Assembly (NCBI RefSeq): GCF_900110245.1 | Contig: NZ_FOCZ01000019.1 | Coordinates: forward strand, 1 to 64,000 | Reading direction: 5' to 3' | DNA: 64,000 nt | From: Niastella yeongjuensis | GTDB lineage: Bacteria; Bacteroidota; Bacteroidia; Chitinophagales; Chitinophagaceae | Shown here: piece by piece, positions 16,514 through 25,739 of the stretch | How the letters are laid out: each line of letters starts with the position of its first letter | How positions within the stretch are numbered: position 1 is the stretch's first letter | Notes under the pieces: generated by a model | Told to the model about the DNA's origin: nothing | Database searches by the model: none | Seen by the model: only the letters and a program-made list of their open reading frames with translations | Program-made: the position numbers and the translations under genes

Positions 16514-19321
16514 CAAAAATTTCCCCGTATAACTTTCCTTCACTTTCTTCAATCCTTCCGGCACACCGGCATATACGATCTGTCCGCCACCATCACCCGC
16601 TTCGGGGCCCAGGTCTATGATCCAGTCGGCGCTTTTGATCACATCAGTATTGTGCTCAATTACCAGAATGGAATGTCCCTGTTCTATCAACGCATTGAAA
16701 CTGGTGAGCAGCTTTTTAATATCATGAAAATGCAAACCGGTAGTGGGTTCATCAAAGATGAATAAGATATGCCCCTGCCCGCGTCCCTTACCCAGGAAGG
16801 AAGCCAGCTTTACGCGTTGCGCTTCACCACCCGACAGGGTATCTGACGACTGGCCCAGTTTAATATAACCCAGGCCCACATCACTCAGGGGTTTTATTCT
16901 ATTGATGATGTCTTTTTCATCTTTAAAGAATTCCAGCGATTCATCTACACTCATTTCCAGCACATCGTACACGCTCTTTTCTTTATAGGTCACTTCCAGT
17001 ACTTCTTCCTTGAACTTCTTGCCACCGCATACTTCGCAGGTAAGGTGCACATCGGCCAGGAACTGCATTTCAACAATTTGTTCGCCTTCGCCTTTACAGG
17101 TATCGCAACGGCCACCGTCAACATTAAACGAAAAATGTTTGGGTTGAAAACCACGTATTTTGCTCAGCGGTTGTTTGGCAAACAGGTCCCGCACTTCGTC
17201 CCAGGCTTTGATGTAGGTTACCGGGTTACTGCGGCTCGATTTACCGATCGGGTTCTGATCTACCAGTTCTATCTGTGAGATATAATCTATATCGCCGGTA
17301 ATGGCTTTATGCAAGCCCGTTTTATCAACCGGTTCGCCTTTTATCTTTTTTAAGCCGGGGTAAAGGATCTGTTTTACCAGGGTGGTTTTACCACTGCCGC
17401 TTACGCCGCTTACCACACACAACAGGTTCAATGGAAAGGTTACATCCACGCCTTTCAGGTTGTTCTGCATGGCTCCTTCTATGTTCACCGACCGGTTCCA
17501 TTTACGTACGGTGCGGGGCACTTCAATCTTAAGATCGCCGCGCAGGTACTTGCCCGTAAGACTTTTATCGTTTTTGATAATGGCGTCATAATCACCCTGG
17601 GCTACCACTTCACCACCCAGGTGTGAAGCCAGTGGTCCCATGTCGATGATGTAATCGGCTTCGCGCATCATCATTTCATCGTGTTCAACCACTACTACCG
17701 TATTGCCCAGATCGCGCAGTTCTTTTAACACCTTTATCAGTCTTTCGGTATCGCGTGAGTGCAAACCGATAGAGGGTTCATCGAGTATATACAAAGAGTT
17801 AGTCAGGTTGCTGCCCAACGACCGGGTCAGCTGAATACGCTGGCTTTCGCCACCACTCAGGGAGTTGGCCAGGCGGTTGAGGGTCAAATAACCCAACCCT
17901 ACATCCAGCAGGGTTTTCAACCGGTGGTTTATTTCAATTAAAATACGCTTACCTACCTGTTTATCGTACTCGCTTAACTGCAGTTCGGCAAACCATACGG
18001 CCAGGTCTCTTACCGGCATTTCGCACAGCTCGCCAATATGCATGCCACCTACTTTTACATACAATGCTTCCTTACGCAGGCGATAGCCATGACAATCGGG
18101 GCATTCAGTACGGCCGCGGTAACGGGATAATAAAACCCGGTATTGTACCTTGTACAGATTCTGTTCTACTTCTTTAAAGAAATCGTTGATCCCGTTTACA
18201 AATTCATTGCCTTCCCACAGTATTTTGAATTGGGCTTTGGAAAGCTCCATAACAGCTTTATGTACCGGAAAGTCGAATTTGCGGGCGCCGCGGATGAACT
18301 GGTCTTTCCAGGCCCCCAGTTTCTCCCCTTTCCAGGGCGCAACAGCGCCTTCGTATACGCTTAACCTTCTGTCGGGGATCACCAGGTCCTCATCGATACC
18401 CAGCACCTGGCTAAAGCCTTCACAGGTAGGACAGGCGCCAAACGGGTTATTAAAGGAGAACAGGTTGGGAACGGGTTCTTCGAACAGCATGCCATCCAGT
18501 TCGAACCGGTTGCTGAACTGGAGTTTGGTTTTGCCATTCACTTCCAGCATCAGTTCGCCTTCGCCTTCATAAAAAGCGGTGCCAATGGAATCGGCCATGC
18601 GATGCCGATCGTCCTCATCGAAATCCTTTACCACCAGCCGGTCAATCAGCACATAGGTATCACCGGTGAGTTTGGGACCGGAACCTTTTTCGTTGGCCGC
18701 GTCGATCAGCTCTTCGATGCGCAGTATTTCGCCATTGTATAAGCGGGAAAATCCTTTTTGCAAGAGGATGTTCAGCTCTTCCAGCGGTTTTCGGTTCTTA
18801 TGCTGTTTGAAAGGGATCAGAATAAGGACCTTATCGCCGGCCGGCCGTTTGGCAATTGCGTCAATAACATCGTTGACGTCGTCTTTTTTTACCTCACGGC
18901 CTGAAACAGGGGAAATGGTTTTACCTGTACGGGCGAACAGTAGCCGCAAGTAATCATAAATTTCTGTCATACTTCCCACGGTACTGCGTGGGGTACGTGT
19001 AATTACCTTTTGTTCTATCGCAATTGCCGGGCATAAACCCTTGATAAAATCCACATCGGGTTTTACCATACGCGCCATGAACTGGCGCGCATAAGCACTA
19101 AGGGATTCTGCATACCTTCTTTGCCCTTCAGCAAACAAAGTGTCTATGGTAAGTGAGGACTTTCCCGATCCAGAAACACCGGTAACTACGATAAACTTGT
19201 TCCGCGGAATCTCTACCGAAATGTTTTTTAAGTTATGTACCCTGGCCCCCTTTATGAAAATGTTATCAGAGGACTTAGGCACAGGACTTGCTAATGTATT
19301 AGCCTTTGTTGATGTTGCCAT
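16511..19321 (-). CDS. uvrA: Excinuclease ABC subunit A
   Basis: 936 residues. UvrA is the damage-recognition ATPase of nucleotide excision repair, loading UvrB on lesions. Two ABC modules are visible: Walker [14 protein letters not shown] (about 48-60) and [13 protein letters not shown] (second half), with signatures [11 protein letters not shown] and [11 protein letters not shown]. The C-terminal zinc module has both pairs, CDTCKGEG and CEVCGGKK. The first zinc module has only ACPTCEG; the usual CPxCG upstream is replaced by [12 protein letters not shown] recall this substitution in other Bacteroidota UvrA (unchecked). It is a single gene with a -7 element at 19335-19342. Confidence 0.97.
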   Translation of the reverse strand: MATSTKANTLASPVPKSSDNIFIKGARVHNLKNISVEIPRNKFIVVTGVSGSGKSSLTIDTLFAEGQRRYAESLSAYARQFMARMVKPDVDFIKGLCPAIAIEQKVITRTPRSTVGSMTEIYDYLRLLFARTGKTISPVSGREVKKDDVNDVIDAIAKRPAGDKVLILIPFKQHKNRKPLEELNILLQKGFSRLYNGEILRIEELIDAANEKGSGPKLTGDTYVLIDRLVVKDFDEDDRHRMADSIGTAFYEGEGELMLEVNGKTKLQFSNRFELDGMLFEEPVPNLFSFNNPFGACPTCEGFSQVLGIDEDLVIPDRRLSVYEGAVAPWKGEKLGAWKDQFIRGARKFDFPVHKAVMELSKAQFKILWEGNEFVNGINDFFKEVEQNLYKVQYRVLLSRYRGRTECPDCHGYRLRKEALYVKVGGMHIGELCEMPVRDLAVWFAELQLSEYDKQVGKRILIEINHRLKTLLDVGLGYLTLNRLANSLSGGESQRIQLTRSLGSNLTNSLYILDEPSIGLHSRDTERLIKVLKELRDLGNTVVVVEHDEMMMREADYIIDMGPLASHLGGEVVAQGDYDAIIKNDKSLTGKYLRGDLKIEVPRTVRKWNRSVNIEGAMQNNLKGVDVTFPLNLLCVVSGVSGSGKTTLVKQILYPGLKKIKGEPVDKTGLHKAITGDIDYISQIELVDQNPIGKSSRSNPVTYIKAWDEVRDLFAKQPLSKIRGFQPKHFSFNVDGGRCDTCKGEGEQIVEMQFLADVHLTCEVCGGKKFKEEVLEVTYKEKSVYDVLEMSVDESLEFFKDEKDIINRIKPLSDVGLGYIKLGQSSDTLSGGEAQRVKLASFLGKGRGQGHILFIFDEPTTGLHFHDIKKLLTSFNALIEQGHSILVIEHNTDVIKSADWIIDLGPEAGDGGGQIVYAGVPEGLKKVKESYTGKFL

Positions 19322-19334
19322 AATATTAAGGATA

Positions 19335-19342
19335 CAAATTTA
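19335..19342 (-). promoter_or_regulatory. -7 promoter element TAAATTTG of uvrA
   Basis: Reads TAAATTTG on the minus strand, 13 bp upstream of the uvrA ATG, giving a very short leader. No clear -33 partner was found. Confidence 0.4.
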
Positions 19343-19581
19343 TTATATAACAGCGCTTTTCGTAAATAGTTTCTTTAGCGGTTATTGGGTAAAAAAATCT
19401 AAAAATTGCTTAAAGTTTGCTTTTTTCGAAAAAGTCTCTATCTTTAGTTGGTAATTTGTACAACGAAACGAAAACTAAACACACACCGCCTATCAGCAGG
19501 ACACTTCTACTCAGAAAAGCCATTCATATATAAAAATCCATTTAATAAATATCCTATCACCTTCAAAAAACCGTAGAAGTT

Positions 19582-20163
19582 ATGAGTTCACTACGTAAAA
19601 AGACCGATCATGAGTTAATCCAGGACTTCCAGGATGGAGATCTGTATGCTCTTGAGACACTCATTCTCCGCCACAAGGAAAAGATGTACACTTCCATTTT
19701 ATTCCTCGTTAAGGACAAATATCTCGCCGAAGATATTTTCCAGGATGTGCTTATCAAGATCATTGACACTATTCGTGGAGGTCGTTACACAGAGGAAGGA
19801 AAGTTTCTTCCCTGGGCAATGCGTATTGCTCACAACTTGTGTGTTGATCATTTCCGTAAGGTAAAACGTACCCCTGCTATCAAAACCAGCGACGACAGGG
19901 ATATCTTCGAGGTGATCAATTTCACAGAAGACGGTGCGGATCAAAAAATGATGAAGCGTCAAAGTTATGACCGCGTTCGTCAAATGCTTGATCTGTTACC
20001 GGATGATCAACGCGAAGTGATCATTTTACGTCATTATGCCGATCTGAGCTTCAAAGAGATCGCAGCCCTGACCAATTGCAGCATCAATACTGCATTAGGC
20101 AGAATGCGTTATGGCCTGATTAACCTCCGCAAAATGATGTTACAAAAAAAGATCGCTTTGTAG
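19582..20163 (+). CDS. RNA polymerase sigma factor, sigma-70/ECF type
   Basis: 193 residues. Region 2 spans ~10-95 (LIQDFQDGDLYALETLILRH, DIFQDVLIKI, AHNLCVDHFRK) and region 4 spans ~130-185 (LPDDQREVIILRHYADLSFK, then the helix-turn-helix CSINTALGRMRYGL). There is no region 1 or 3, so it is ECF-like in architecture. The neighbouring gene is not an anti-sigma factor, unlike typical FecI/FecR pairs. This suggests a housekeeping-like conserved Bacteroidota sigma. A TATCTTTA near 19443 is a weak promoter candidate, and a terminator lies at 20353. Confidence 0.92.
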   Translation: MSSLRKKTDHELIQDFQDGDLYALETLILRHKEKMYTSILFLVKDKYLAEDIFQDVLIKIIDTIRGGRYTEEGKFLPWAMRIAHNLCVDHFRKVKRTPAIKTSDDRDIFEVINFTEDGADQKMMKRQSYDRVRQMLDLLPDDQREVIILRHYADLSFKEIAALTNCSINTALGRMRYGLINLRKMMLQKKIAL

Positions 20164-20273
20164 GACTTTTTTACTTTTGGGTACTTCAGAAAAAAATTTA
20201 ACAGCATTTTCTGATTAGGGAACGGAACAAGCTGCTTAGATTTGAGATAACGATTCGAAAAAGTAAAAATATT

Positions 20274-20343
20274 GTCATTCTGGCCCTCCATCCGGGCCCA
20301 TTTCCTGAATTGCTTGCTTGCCGGAAGGCTGGAACAGAATGAC
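20274..20343. repeat. Inverted repeat GTCATTCTG...CAGAATGAC
   Basis: GTCATTCTG (20274-20282) and its exact complement CAGAATGAC (20335-20343) bracket 52 bp. The interior contains a GGCCC...GGGCCC inversion and CCGG motifs. The structure resembles small dispersed palindromic elements. It lies between the sigma gene and its terminator. Confidence 0.6.
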
Positions 20344-20352
20344 GCCTAATTA

Positions 20353-20387
20353 AACACCCCGCTCAGGCTGAGCGGGGTGTTATTTTT
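20353..20387 (+). terminator. Intrinsic terminator of the sigma factor gene
   Basis: Perfect 13-bp stem AACACCCCGCTCA / TGAGCGGGGTGTT with loop GGC, followed by ATTTTTT. Confidence 0.9.
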
Positions 20388-20443
20388 TGTATATTGGGAT
20401 TGGCAAAAAAGGGAATCAGACAACTACATCAAATCAAACCTTT

Positions 20444-21226
20444 ATGCCAACAAACATTTTGTACGGTTTCGTACTGCTCTTATTCGTCATTTCCTGTAAC
20501 GACAAAGACTCACCGATTGATCCTCCCACTGATCCGGTTAAGAAATGCCGCCTGGTAAAAATGATCCAGGGAACGAACAATGGTGCCGTGAATGACACCA
20601 CCTTTAATTTTTACTATGATGCCGCAGGAAAACTATATATGGTCACCGGATCCTACGCCGGCTACCGCCGCATTGACACCTCATTAATAACGTATAACGA
20701 TTCGGGAAAGCTGGTAAAAATTTCAACGCCCGGCTCCGCTTATGGAACAACGTTTTCGTATACCAGCAATGGTTTGCTGAGTGAAATAAACCACAGCAGC
20801 TATGACCCAATGAGGATGAGGTATGTGTATAACGGCACTTCTATCCTGCCCGAAAAGTGCGTAGCATTCAGATTATCCGGCACCAGTGGTACCCCGCTAG
20901 ACACTACAGAGTACCGTTACACGTCACAAAACGGCAATATCGTTTCCAGTGAAACTTTTAGAGGTGGTGTTTCAAGGGGCAAAAGTACCTTTGAGTTTGA
21001 CACCATACCTAATCTGAATGCCGACCTGGCTTTGATCGATCTGTTTGATCAACCACTACTTTTTGGATTTGAGTTTTTTTACTTCAACAAAAACATGTTC
21101 AAAAAAGGCGGCAGCACCTACCTTACTTATAAACTGGATTCAGGCAGGTTAGTACAAAGTTTAACTTACAAAGATCAAAACCAGCTGCCCAGTGCTACCC
21201 GCAATTATTTTTGGGAATGTAATTAA
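20444..21226 (+). CDS. Lipoprotein of unknown function with YD-like repeats
   Basis: 260 residues. The start at ATG 20444 gives a lipoprotein signal, VLLLFVISC with a lipidated Cys followed by NDKDS (a Bacteroidota outer-membrane lipoprotein pattern). The body is a series of beta-hairpin units: FNFYYDAAGKLYMV, ITYNDSGKLVKIS, FSYTSNGLLSEI, YRYTSQNGNIVSS. These recall RHS/YD or DUF4595-type repeats that bind or wrap a ligand. It is monocistronic between two terminators. The role is unknown. Confidence 0.8.
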   Translation: MPTNILYGFVLLLFVISCNDKDSPIDPPTDPVKKCRLVKMIQGTNNGAVNDTTFNFYYDAAGKLYMVTGSYAGYRRIDTSLITYNDSGKLVKISTPGSAYGTTFSYTSNGLLSEINHSSYDPMRMRYVYNGTSILPEKCVAFRLSGTSGTPLDTTEYRYTSQNGNIVSSETFRGGVSRGKSTFEFDTIPNLNADLALIDLFDQPLLFGFEFFYFNKNMFKKGGSTYLTYKLDSGRLVQSLTYKDQNQLPSATRNYFWECN

Positions 21227-21240
21227 TAAAACGTCTTTAT

Positions 21241-21284
21241 AAATGAATAACCCTCCCGAATAAATTCAGGAGGGTTATTCATTT
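21241..21284. terminator. Bidirectional terminator between convergent genes
   Basis: 16-bp stem AAATGAATAACCCTCC (21241-21256) with GGAGGGTTATTCATTT (21269-21284) and further GAA/TTC pairing inside. It serves the lipoprotein gene and the minus-strand dsbD. Confidence 0.9.
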
Positions 21285-21298
21285 AATTGCTTTACAGC

Positions 21299-23257
21299 TT
21301 ATTTAGAAGCAGTTCCCTGCCCTTTTTTATAGGCATCTACACCACACTCCAGCCACTGCGCAAATTCCTTGGCACTGGGGGTATAGCCTTTTGTTTTTGT
21401 CAGTATTTTCTGATCGGGGCTGATGATCGCATACTGCGGTTGTGCTACTGCATCAAAATTTTCTGACTGAAAAGTAGCCCATTTGTCCCCCACCGTAATG
21501 ATCTTCTTTTGCGAACCGGTTTTGGTAGTGAAATCAACCTGTTGTGTAGCAGGTAACGTCCTTCTTTCATCTACATACAGCGATACAATGATGAATTTAT
21601 CCTTTATCAGTTCGCCTACCTTTTCATCGGTCCATACGTTCTCTTCCATGCGGCGGCAGTTTACACAGGCCCAACCGGTAAAGTCTATCAATACAGGTTT
21701 GTTTTCCTTTTTAGCCCGCGCCAATGCTTCCTGGTAATCATTTCGCAAGGGTTCAATTCCCTTTTCACAGTTCACCGGGTTCTTATACAGACTGTAGCAA
21801 AGCGGTGGCGGAAAACCACTGATCAGTCCCAGGTTGGCACTGTGCGTATTGGTTAAACCGGGTATCACATACAGGGTGGCAGCACTAAACAAAACAATAA
21901 ACGCGATCCTTGTTTTGCTGAACTTTTTAACCGGGCTGTCGTGCGGGAATTTGATCTTACCCAACAGGTACAACACGATACAAATGCCTACTATTACCCA
22001 GATGCCGATAAATACTTCTCTTTTTAGTATGCCCCATTGTTTTACCAGGTCGGCATTCGATAAAAACTTCACGGCCATGGCCAGTTCTAAAAAGCCCAAC
22101 ACCACCTTTACACTGCCCAACCAGCCACCCGCTTTGGGCAACGATTGTAACCAACCGGGAAACATGGCGAATAAAGCAAATGGCAGCGCCAGGGCGAGAC
22201 CAAAACCTGCCAGGCCTACTGTTAACGGCCACGCACCTTCAGCCGCTGTACCAGCCAGTAATGAGCCCAGGATGGGGCCAGTACAGGAGAAGGAAACTAT
22301 GGCCAGGGTCATGGCCATAAAGAAGATGCCGCCCAGGCTGCTCATGCCCGATTTGGAATCAATTTTATTGGCAAGCCCGCTGGGCAAACCGATCTCAAAA
22401 TACCCAAAGAACGAAATGGCAAAGAACACGAAAATGAGAAAGAAGGTAATGTTCAGCCAGATGTTGGTACTGATGTTATTGAGTATCTCGGGGTTTACAC
22501 CGCTTACCAGATGGAACGGAATACTCAGTAAAATATAGATCAGGAAAATAGAGAATCCGTACATGATAGCATTGGATACTCCTTTCTTTTTGTCTTTCGA
22601 TTGTTTGGTAAAGAACGATACCGTTAATGGGATCAACGGGAACACACAGGGTGTAAATAAGGCTATAAAGCCACCTAGCATACCCAGAAAGAAAATGCTC
22701 AGCATACCTTTGCCGCCAGTATTCTCGTCGCCACATCCGCTTACCGGGTGTTTCAGATCGAACGATTTTACCAGGATGTCATTGGTTGCAGCTACCCCGC
22801 CTTCGAGTGGCACAGAGAACGCACAAGCATTTAACGGATAGAACTCATCGCCCTTTCCATAAGTATAACGAAACGTACCCAACAGCTTCGCCGGCACATC
22901 GCCGGTAAAGGTTACCGTTGCGGTAAATGCGGCTTTTCCTTCGTAGATCTTAAAGGAGGCATTGTCAAAAATGGGATTTTTGAATGCTTTGTTATCGCCT
23001 GTTTCTTTAAAAGGCCTGGTTATTTGTATGGAAGAATCGGCCAACTCCAATTCAGCAGCAGGCACATCGCTGATCACCTCATTGACGCCATATAATTGCC
23101 ATTTGGGGTTGCCGGTTGTTGTGAAAGTTAATTCGTATACTTTATCCTGTACTTTTTTACCGGATACTTCCCATTGATAAGCAGTTGAATCCTGTCCCTT
23201 AACCACAGTGGAGTTAATAAAAAGCAGCACTATTAAGCTCCATAGAAAATGTTTCAT
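21299..23257 (-). CDS. Thiol:disulfide interchange protein DsbD family
   Basis: 652 residues. Passes electrons from cytoplasmic thioredoxin across the inner membrane. Order: signal peptide, an alpha-like domain (~20-165), an eight-helix membrane domain with the redox Cys pair in LFTPCVFPL and FSCTGPILGS, and a C-terminal thioredoxin-like domain with WACVNC (Cys531/Cys534). The alpha-like domain lacks the C-x5-C pair seen in Escherichia coli DsbD; it has only one Cys in FYPLNACAFSV. The gene upstream encodes a separate alpha-like protein that does have a Cys pair. The true start is ATG 23257 (MKHFLW...), not the upstream in-frame Met at 23302. Confidence 0.93.
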   Translation of the reverse strand: MKHFLWSLIVLLFINSTVVKGQDSTAYQWEVSGKKVQDKVYELTFTTTGNPKWQLYGVNEVISDVPAAELELADSSIQITRPFKETGDNKAFKNPIFDNASFKIYEGKAAFTATVTFTGDVPAKLLGTFRYTYGKGDEFYPLNACAFSVPLEGGVAATNDILVKSFDLKHPVSGCGDENTGGKGMLSIFFLGMLGGFIALFTPCVFPLIPLTVSFFTKQSKDKKKGVSNAIMYGFSIFLIYILLSIPFHLVSGVNPEILNNISTNIWLNITFFLIFVFFAISFFGYFEIGLPSGLANKIDSKSGMSSLGGIFFMAMTLAIVSFSCTGPILGSLLAGTAAEGAWPLTVGLAGFGLALALPFALFAMFPGWLQSLPKAGGWLGSVKVVLGFLELAMAVKFLSNADLVKQWGILKREVFIGIWVIVGICIVLYLLGKIKFPHDSPVKKFSKTRIAFIVLFSAATLYVIPGLTNTHSANLGLISGFPPPLCYSLYKNPVNCEKGIEPLRNDYQEALARAKKENKPVLIDFTGWACVNCRRMEENVWTDEKVGELIKDKFIIVSLYVDERRTLPATQQVDFTTKTGSQKKIITVGDKWATFQSENFDAVAQPQYAIISPDQKILTKTKGYTPSAKEFAQWLECGVDAYKKGQGTASK

Positions 23258-23275
23258 AAAACAGATACTGGTTGA

Positions 23276-23315
23276 TTTAAAAAAACAAACGAGTTCTTTC
23301 AATAAGAACCCGTTT
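23276..23315 (-). terminator. Intrinsic terminator between the DsbD-alpha and dsbD genes
   Basis: On the minus strand AAACGGGTTCTT pairs with AAGAACTCGTTT (one mismatch), followed by GTTTTTTT. It lies 30 bp after the small DsbD-like gene, so dsbD may need its own promoter or partial read-through. Confidence 0.75.
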
Positions 23316-23344
23316 ATATCATTGTTAACTTACATTACACAGTT

Positions 23345-23800
23345 TTAACCACCGATGGCAACAGAAAAAGTTGTTTCTGATGGCGGTAAACATTTTTCAT
23401 CGTTACAAACCATGTACTCCACTTTACCAGCCACATTAGTTTTTGCTGCGGATCTTGTTTTAACTACCTGTATAAATTCAACCTTGTTTTCGTAATACCG
23501 TACTTCTCCACCCCATACTTCTTCGCTCTTCTTTATCAGTTTACCATTTTCTTTTGGTGTGCCATCCATGGCAACCAATGGGTTTTTGGTAAAAGTAAAG
23601 GAAGTAGCAATAGGTCCGTCTACTCCTACATTTTGAGAATAAATATGCCAGTTGCCGGTGACAGTAGCTGTCGCATGCAATTCATATGTTTTATCGGCTA
23701 TTTTCTTGCTTGAAAACGCCCATTTAACCTGGGTATTTGACTGTGCAAAAGACACAGCACTGATCATCATTACAAAAAGAGAGAGCAGAGTTACCTTCAT
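23345..23800 (-). CDS. Stand-alone DsbD alpha-domain protein
   Basis: 151 residues. Signal peptide (MKVTLLSLFVMMISAVSFA). A single immunoglobulin-like domain has a C-terminal C-x4-C pair, VCNDEKCLPP (Cys132/Cys137). That placement and the following Pro-Pro resemble the DsbD alpha-domain motif C-x5-C-x-P-P that receives electrons from the C-terminal thioredoxin domain. The next gene is dsbD with a Cys-poor alpha domain, so this protein probably supplies the missing periplasmic relay. It is close to its own terminator. Confidence 0.85.
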   Translation of the reverse strand: MKVTLLSLFVMMISAVSFAQSNTQVKWAFSSKKIADKTYELHATATVTGNWHIYSQNVGVDGPIATSFTFTKNPLVAMDGTPKENGKLIKKSEEVWGGEVRYYENKVEFIQVVKTRSAAKTNVAGKVEYMVCNDEKCLPPSETTFSVAIGG

Positions 23801-23868
23801 GTTGTTTTGTTTACTTATTAAAACAGTTTACCTGTTCCAAAAGTCTAAGAAAATATCTTAATAATTTT

Positions 23869-24573
23869 CTAAAAATTTACCAACGCAGCTTTTTGATTGG
23901 CAACGGCGTTCGCTCCAATGATCAATGACTCTAAAACAATGCGGCCATCGGTATTTCCCAGAGAATCGTTCGTTGCTCTTTCGGGATGCGGCATCATGCC
24001 AAACACATTGCGTCCTTCATTACATATTCCGGCAATATTGCGAATGGCACCATTGGGGTTGCTCAGTTGTGTTATTTCGCCACTTTCATTGCAATAACGA
24101 TATATTACCTGGTTGTTTTTCTCCAGTTTATCTAATGTGGCTTCATCGGCAAAATATCTTCCTTCGCCATGGGCGATCGGTATTTTCAGTGCTTTATCAG
24201 CTCCTACGCCTTTAATGTGGACGTTCTTGCAAATAAATTGTTGATTGGCATTGCGTAATAACGCGCCGGGCAACAAATGCGCCTCACATAATATTTGGAA
24301 GCCATTACAAACCCCCAGCACCTTGCCGCCTTTATTGGCAAATTCAATCACACTTTGCATAATAGGGCTGAACCGGGCAACGGCGCCAGTACGCAGGTAA
24401 TCGCCATAAGAAAAGCCGCCTGGCAGTACAATACAGTCATCTGTAGTGAACATGCTGAGGTCCTTTTCTTTGTGCCATAACATGATTACTTCCTGATTCA
24501 GATCATTTTGCAAGGCATCCTGCATATCGCGATCGCAATTGGAACCGGGGAAAACTACAACACCAAATTTCAT
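23869..24573 (-). CDS. purQ: Phosphoribosylformylglycinamidine synthase subunit PurQ
   Basis: 234 residues, class I glutamine amidotransferase. It supplies ammonia from glutamine for the FGAR-to-FGAM step of purine synthesis, together with PurL and PurS. Visible: FPGSNCDRD, oxyanion region [15 protein letters not shown], nucleophile Cys89 in [15 protein letters not shown], and the catalytic His/Glu in MPHPERA. Length fits the small-PurQ type (about 227 in Bacillus). purL and purS are not in the window. Its leader has a direct repeat (24575-24607) and a good -7 element. Confidence 0.96.
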   Translation of the reverse strand: MKFGVVVFPGSNCDRDMQDALQNDLNQEVIMLWHKEKDLSMFTTDDCIVLPGGFSYGDYLRTGAVARFSPIMQSVIEFANKGGKVLGVCNGFQILCEAHLLPGALLRNANQQFICKNVHIKGVGADKALKIPIAHGEGRYFADEATLDKLEKNNQVIYRYCNESGEITQLSNPNGAIRNIAGICNEGRNVFGMMPHPERATNDSLGNTDGRIVLESLIIGANAVANQKAALVNF

Positions 24574-24574
24574 T

Positions 24575-24627
24575 AGCGGGTATTTATTGATTTAAGCGGG
24601 TATTTATACAAACAAGGTGCAAAGATA
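24575..24627 (-). promoter_or_regulatory. purQ promoter and repeated leader
   Basis: TATCTTTG on the minus strand (24620-24627) matches TAnnTTTG. The leader carries the plus-strand sequence AGCGGGTATTTAT twice, at 24575-24587 and 24595-24607, a 20-bp period, ending right at the start codon. Its role is unknown; a duplicated regulatory site or a slippage duplication is possible. Confidence 0.5.
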
Positions 24628-24639
24628 ACATAAGTTGCG

Positions 24640-24716
24640 GTTACAGGTTTCAAGTTACATGTTACAGGGAGCCATATTAAGAATTTCCTTGAAACCTGGA
24701 ACCCAGAACCTGAAAC
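24640..24716. repeat. Heptamer array, GTTNCAN type, with inverted arms
   Basis: Left arm: GTTACAG, GTTTCAA, GTTACAT, GTTACAG (24640-24667). Right arm: CTTGAAA, CCTGGAA, CCCAGAA, CCTGAAA (24688-24715). CAGGTTTCAAG / CTTGAAACCTG pair exactly over 11 bp. Confidence 0.8.
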
Positions 24717-24746
24717 AGCAATTATAAAACGATAATTTTCAACCTA

Positions 24747-25727
24747 TTAGATAAGCCAGTAATTAAGATAGATCGCATAGCCAAACAAGATCCAGTGAAT
24801 GATCATGGGCAGGCGGCGGGAATTGATGTAATAGTAAGCGGCGGCATGAAAGGCCGTAATAGGCACCGAACACAGCATCCAGCTGATGTAATTATTGCCG
24901 CCATCGGCCATAATGATCAGCATGGCCATGATCAGGTACAACAACAACAGGCTCCAGCTTTTACGTACGTGGATATACATTTTATTGAGGTTCGCCTGTA
25001 CATAATACCCCCCGATTATAAACGGCACAATCAGCAGGGTAATACTGATGGTGGTGTAAACGGAGGAGGGGATAGCGGGCAAACCAATGTTGAAAACCGG
25101 TTTTATCTTGTTCCAGTCCCATTTATTGCCCAGGTACAACACCAGCGCCAGGAAATAATACGGCATGGTGATCCCCAGTACATTGATGGCCCATTCCCGC
25201 AGGCGGAAAGGCCGCATAATAAACAGGGCCAGTAATACCAGCAGCACAAATACAACCGCTGGTTTGTATAATAAGGTAACAATACCCATTTGTATCCCAA
25301 TTCCCAAAATGGCTGCCGCCGGTTTTTGAATAGTGGGCAGTGTGGTCATGCGGTAAAAGGTCCAGATCAGGAAGGTATTGGCCAGCAGGGGTGCCGAAAA
25401 GTAGTTCCACTCCACAAAAAGTGAAGTGGTGAGCATGTGCGCCATGGCCGGCAGGTAATTGGGCCGCGGTAATAACTTCTGGTCGTTACAAATGCGGTTG
25501 AATAAAAGCGCCTGGCCATACAGCAGTAAAAACGTGATGAGCACATACAATACCCCTGGTATATGCAGGGGCTTTAGCCACTCTATAAGCCAGTTGTATA
25601 AAAAGTGATCTTCCGGTTGTTGTATTGGACCGGCAGGGTGCAGAAAGCAGTTAAATTTCAGAACTAAACCATAAACCAGCAATAACACAATATTGCTGGA
25701 GGTTTTTTGCTTGAATATTCCTGTCAC
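24747..25727 (-). CDS. Multi-pass membrane protein (DUF6427-like)
   Basis: 326 residues with about nine to ten hydrophobic helices (first ~14-28, last ~305-325). A conserved-looking loop LKFNCFLHPAGPI lies after helix 1. Composition and length resemble DUF6427, a Bacteroidota integral membrane family of unknown function; this assignment is from memory. It starts with GTG at 25727, 12 bp after the stop codon of 25740-27290, so the two are probably one transcript. Confidence 0.75.
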   Translation of the reverse strand: MTGIFKQKTSSNIVLLLVYGLVLKFNCFLHPAGPIQQPEDHFLYNWLIEWLKPLHIPGVLYVLITFLLLYGQALLFNRICNDQKLLPRPNYLPAMAHMLTTSLFVEWNYFSAPLLANTFLIWTFYRMTTLPTIQKPAAAILGIGIQMGIVTLLYKPAVVFVLLVLLALFIMRPFRLREWAINVLGITMPYYFLALVLYLGNKWDWNKIKPVFNIGLPAIPSSVYTTISITLLIVPFIIGGYYVQANLNKMYIHVRKSWSLLLLYLIMAMLIIMADGGNNYISWMLCSVPITAFHAAAYYYINSRRLPMIIHWILFGYAIYLNYWLI

Positions 25728-25739
25728 TCAAACAATAAT

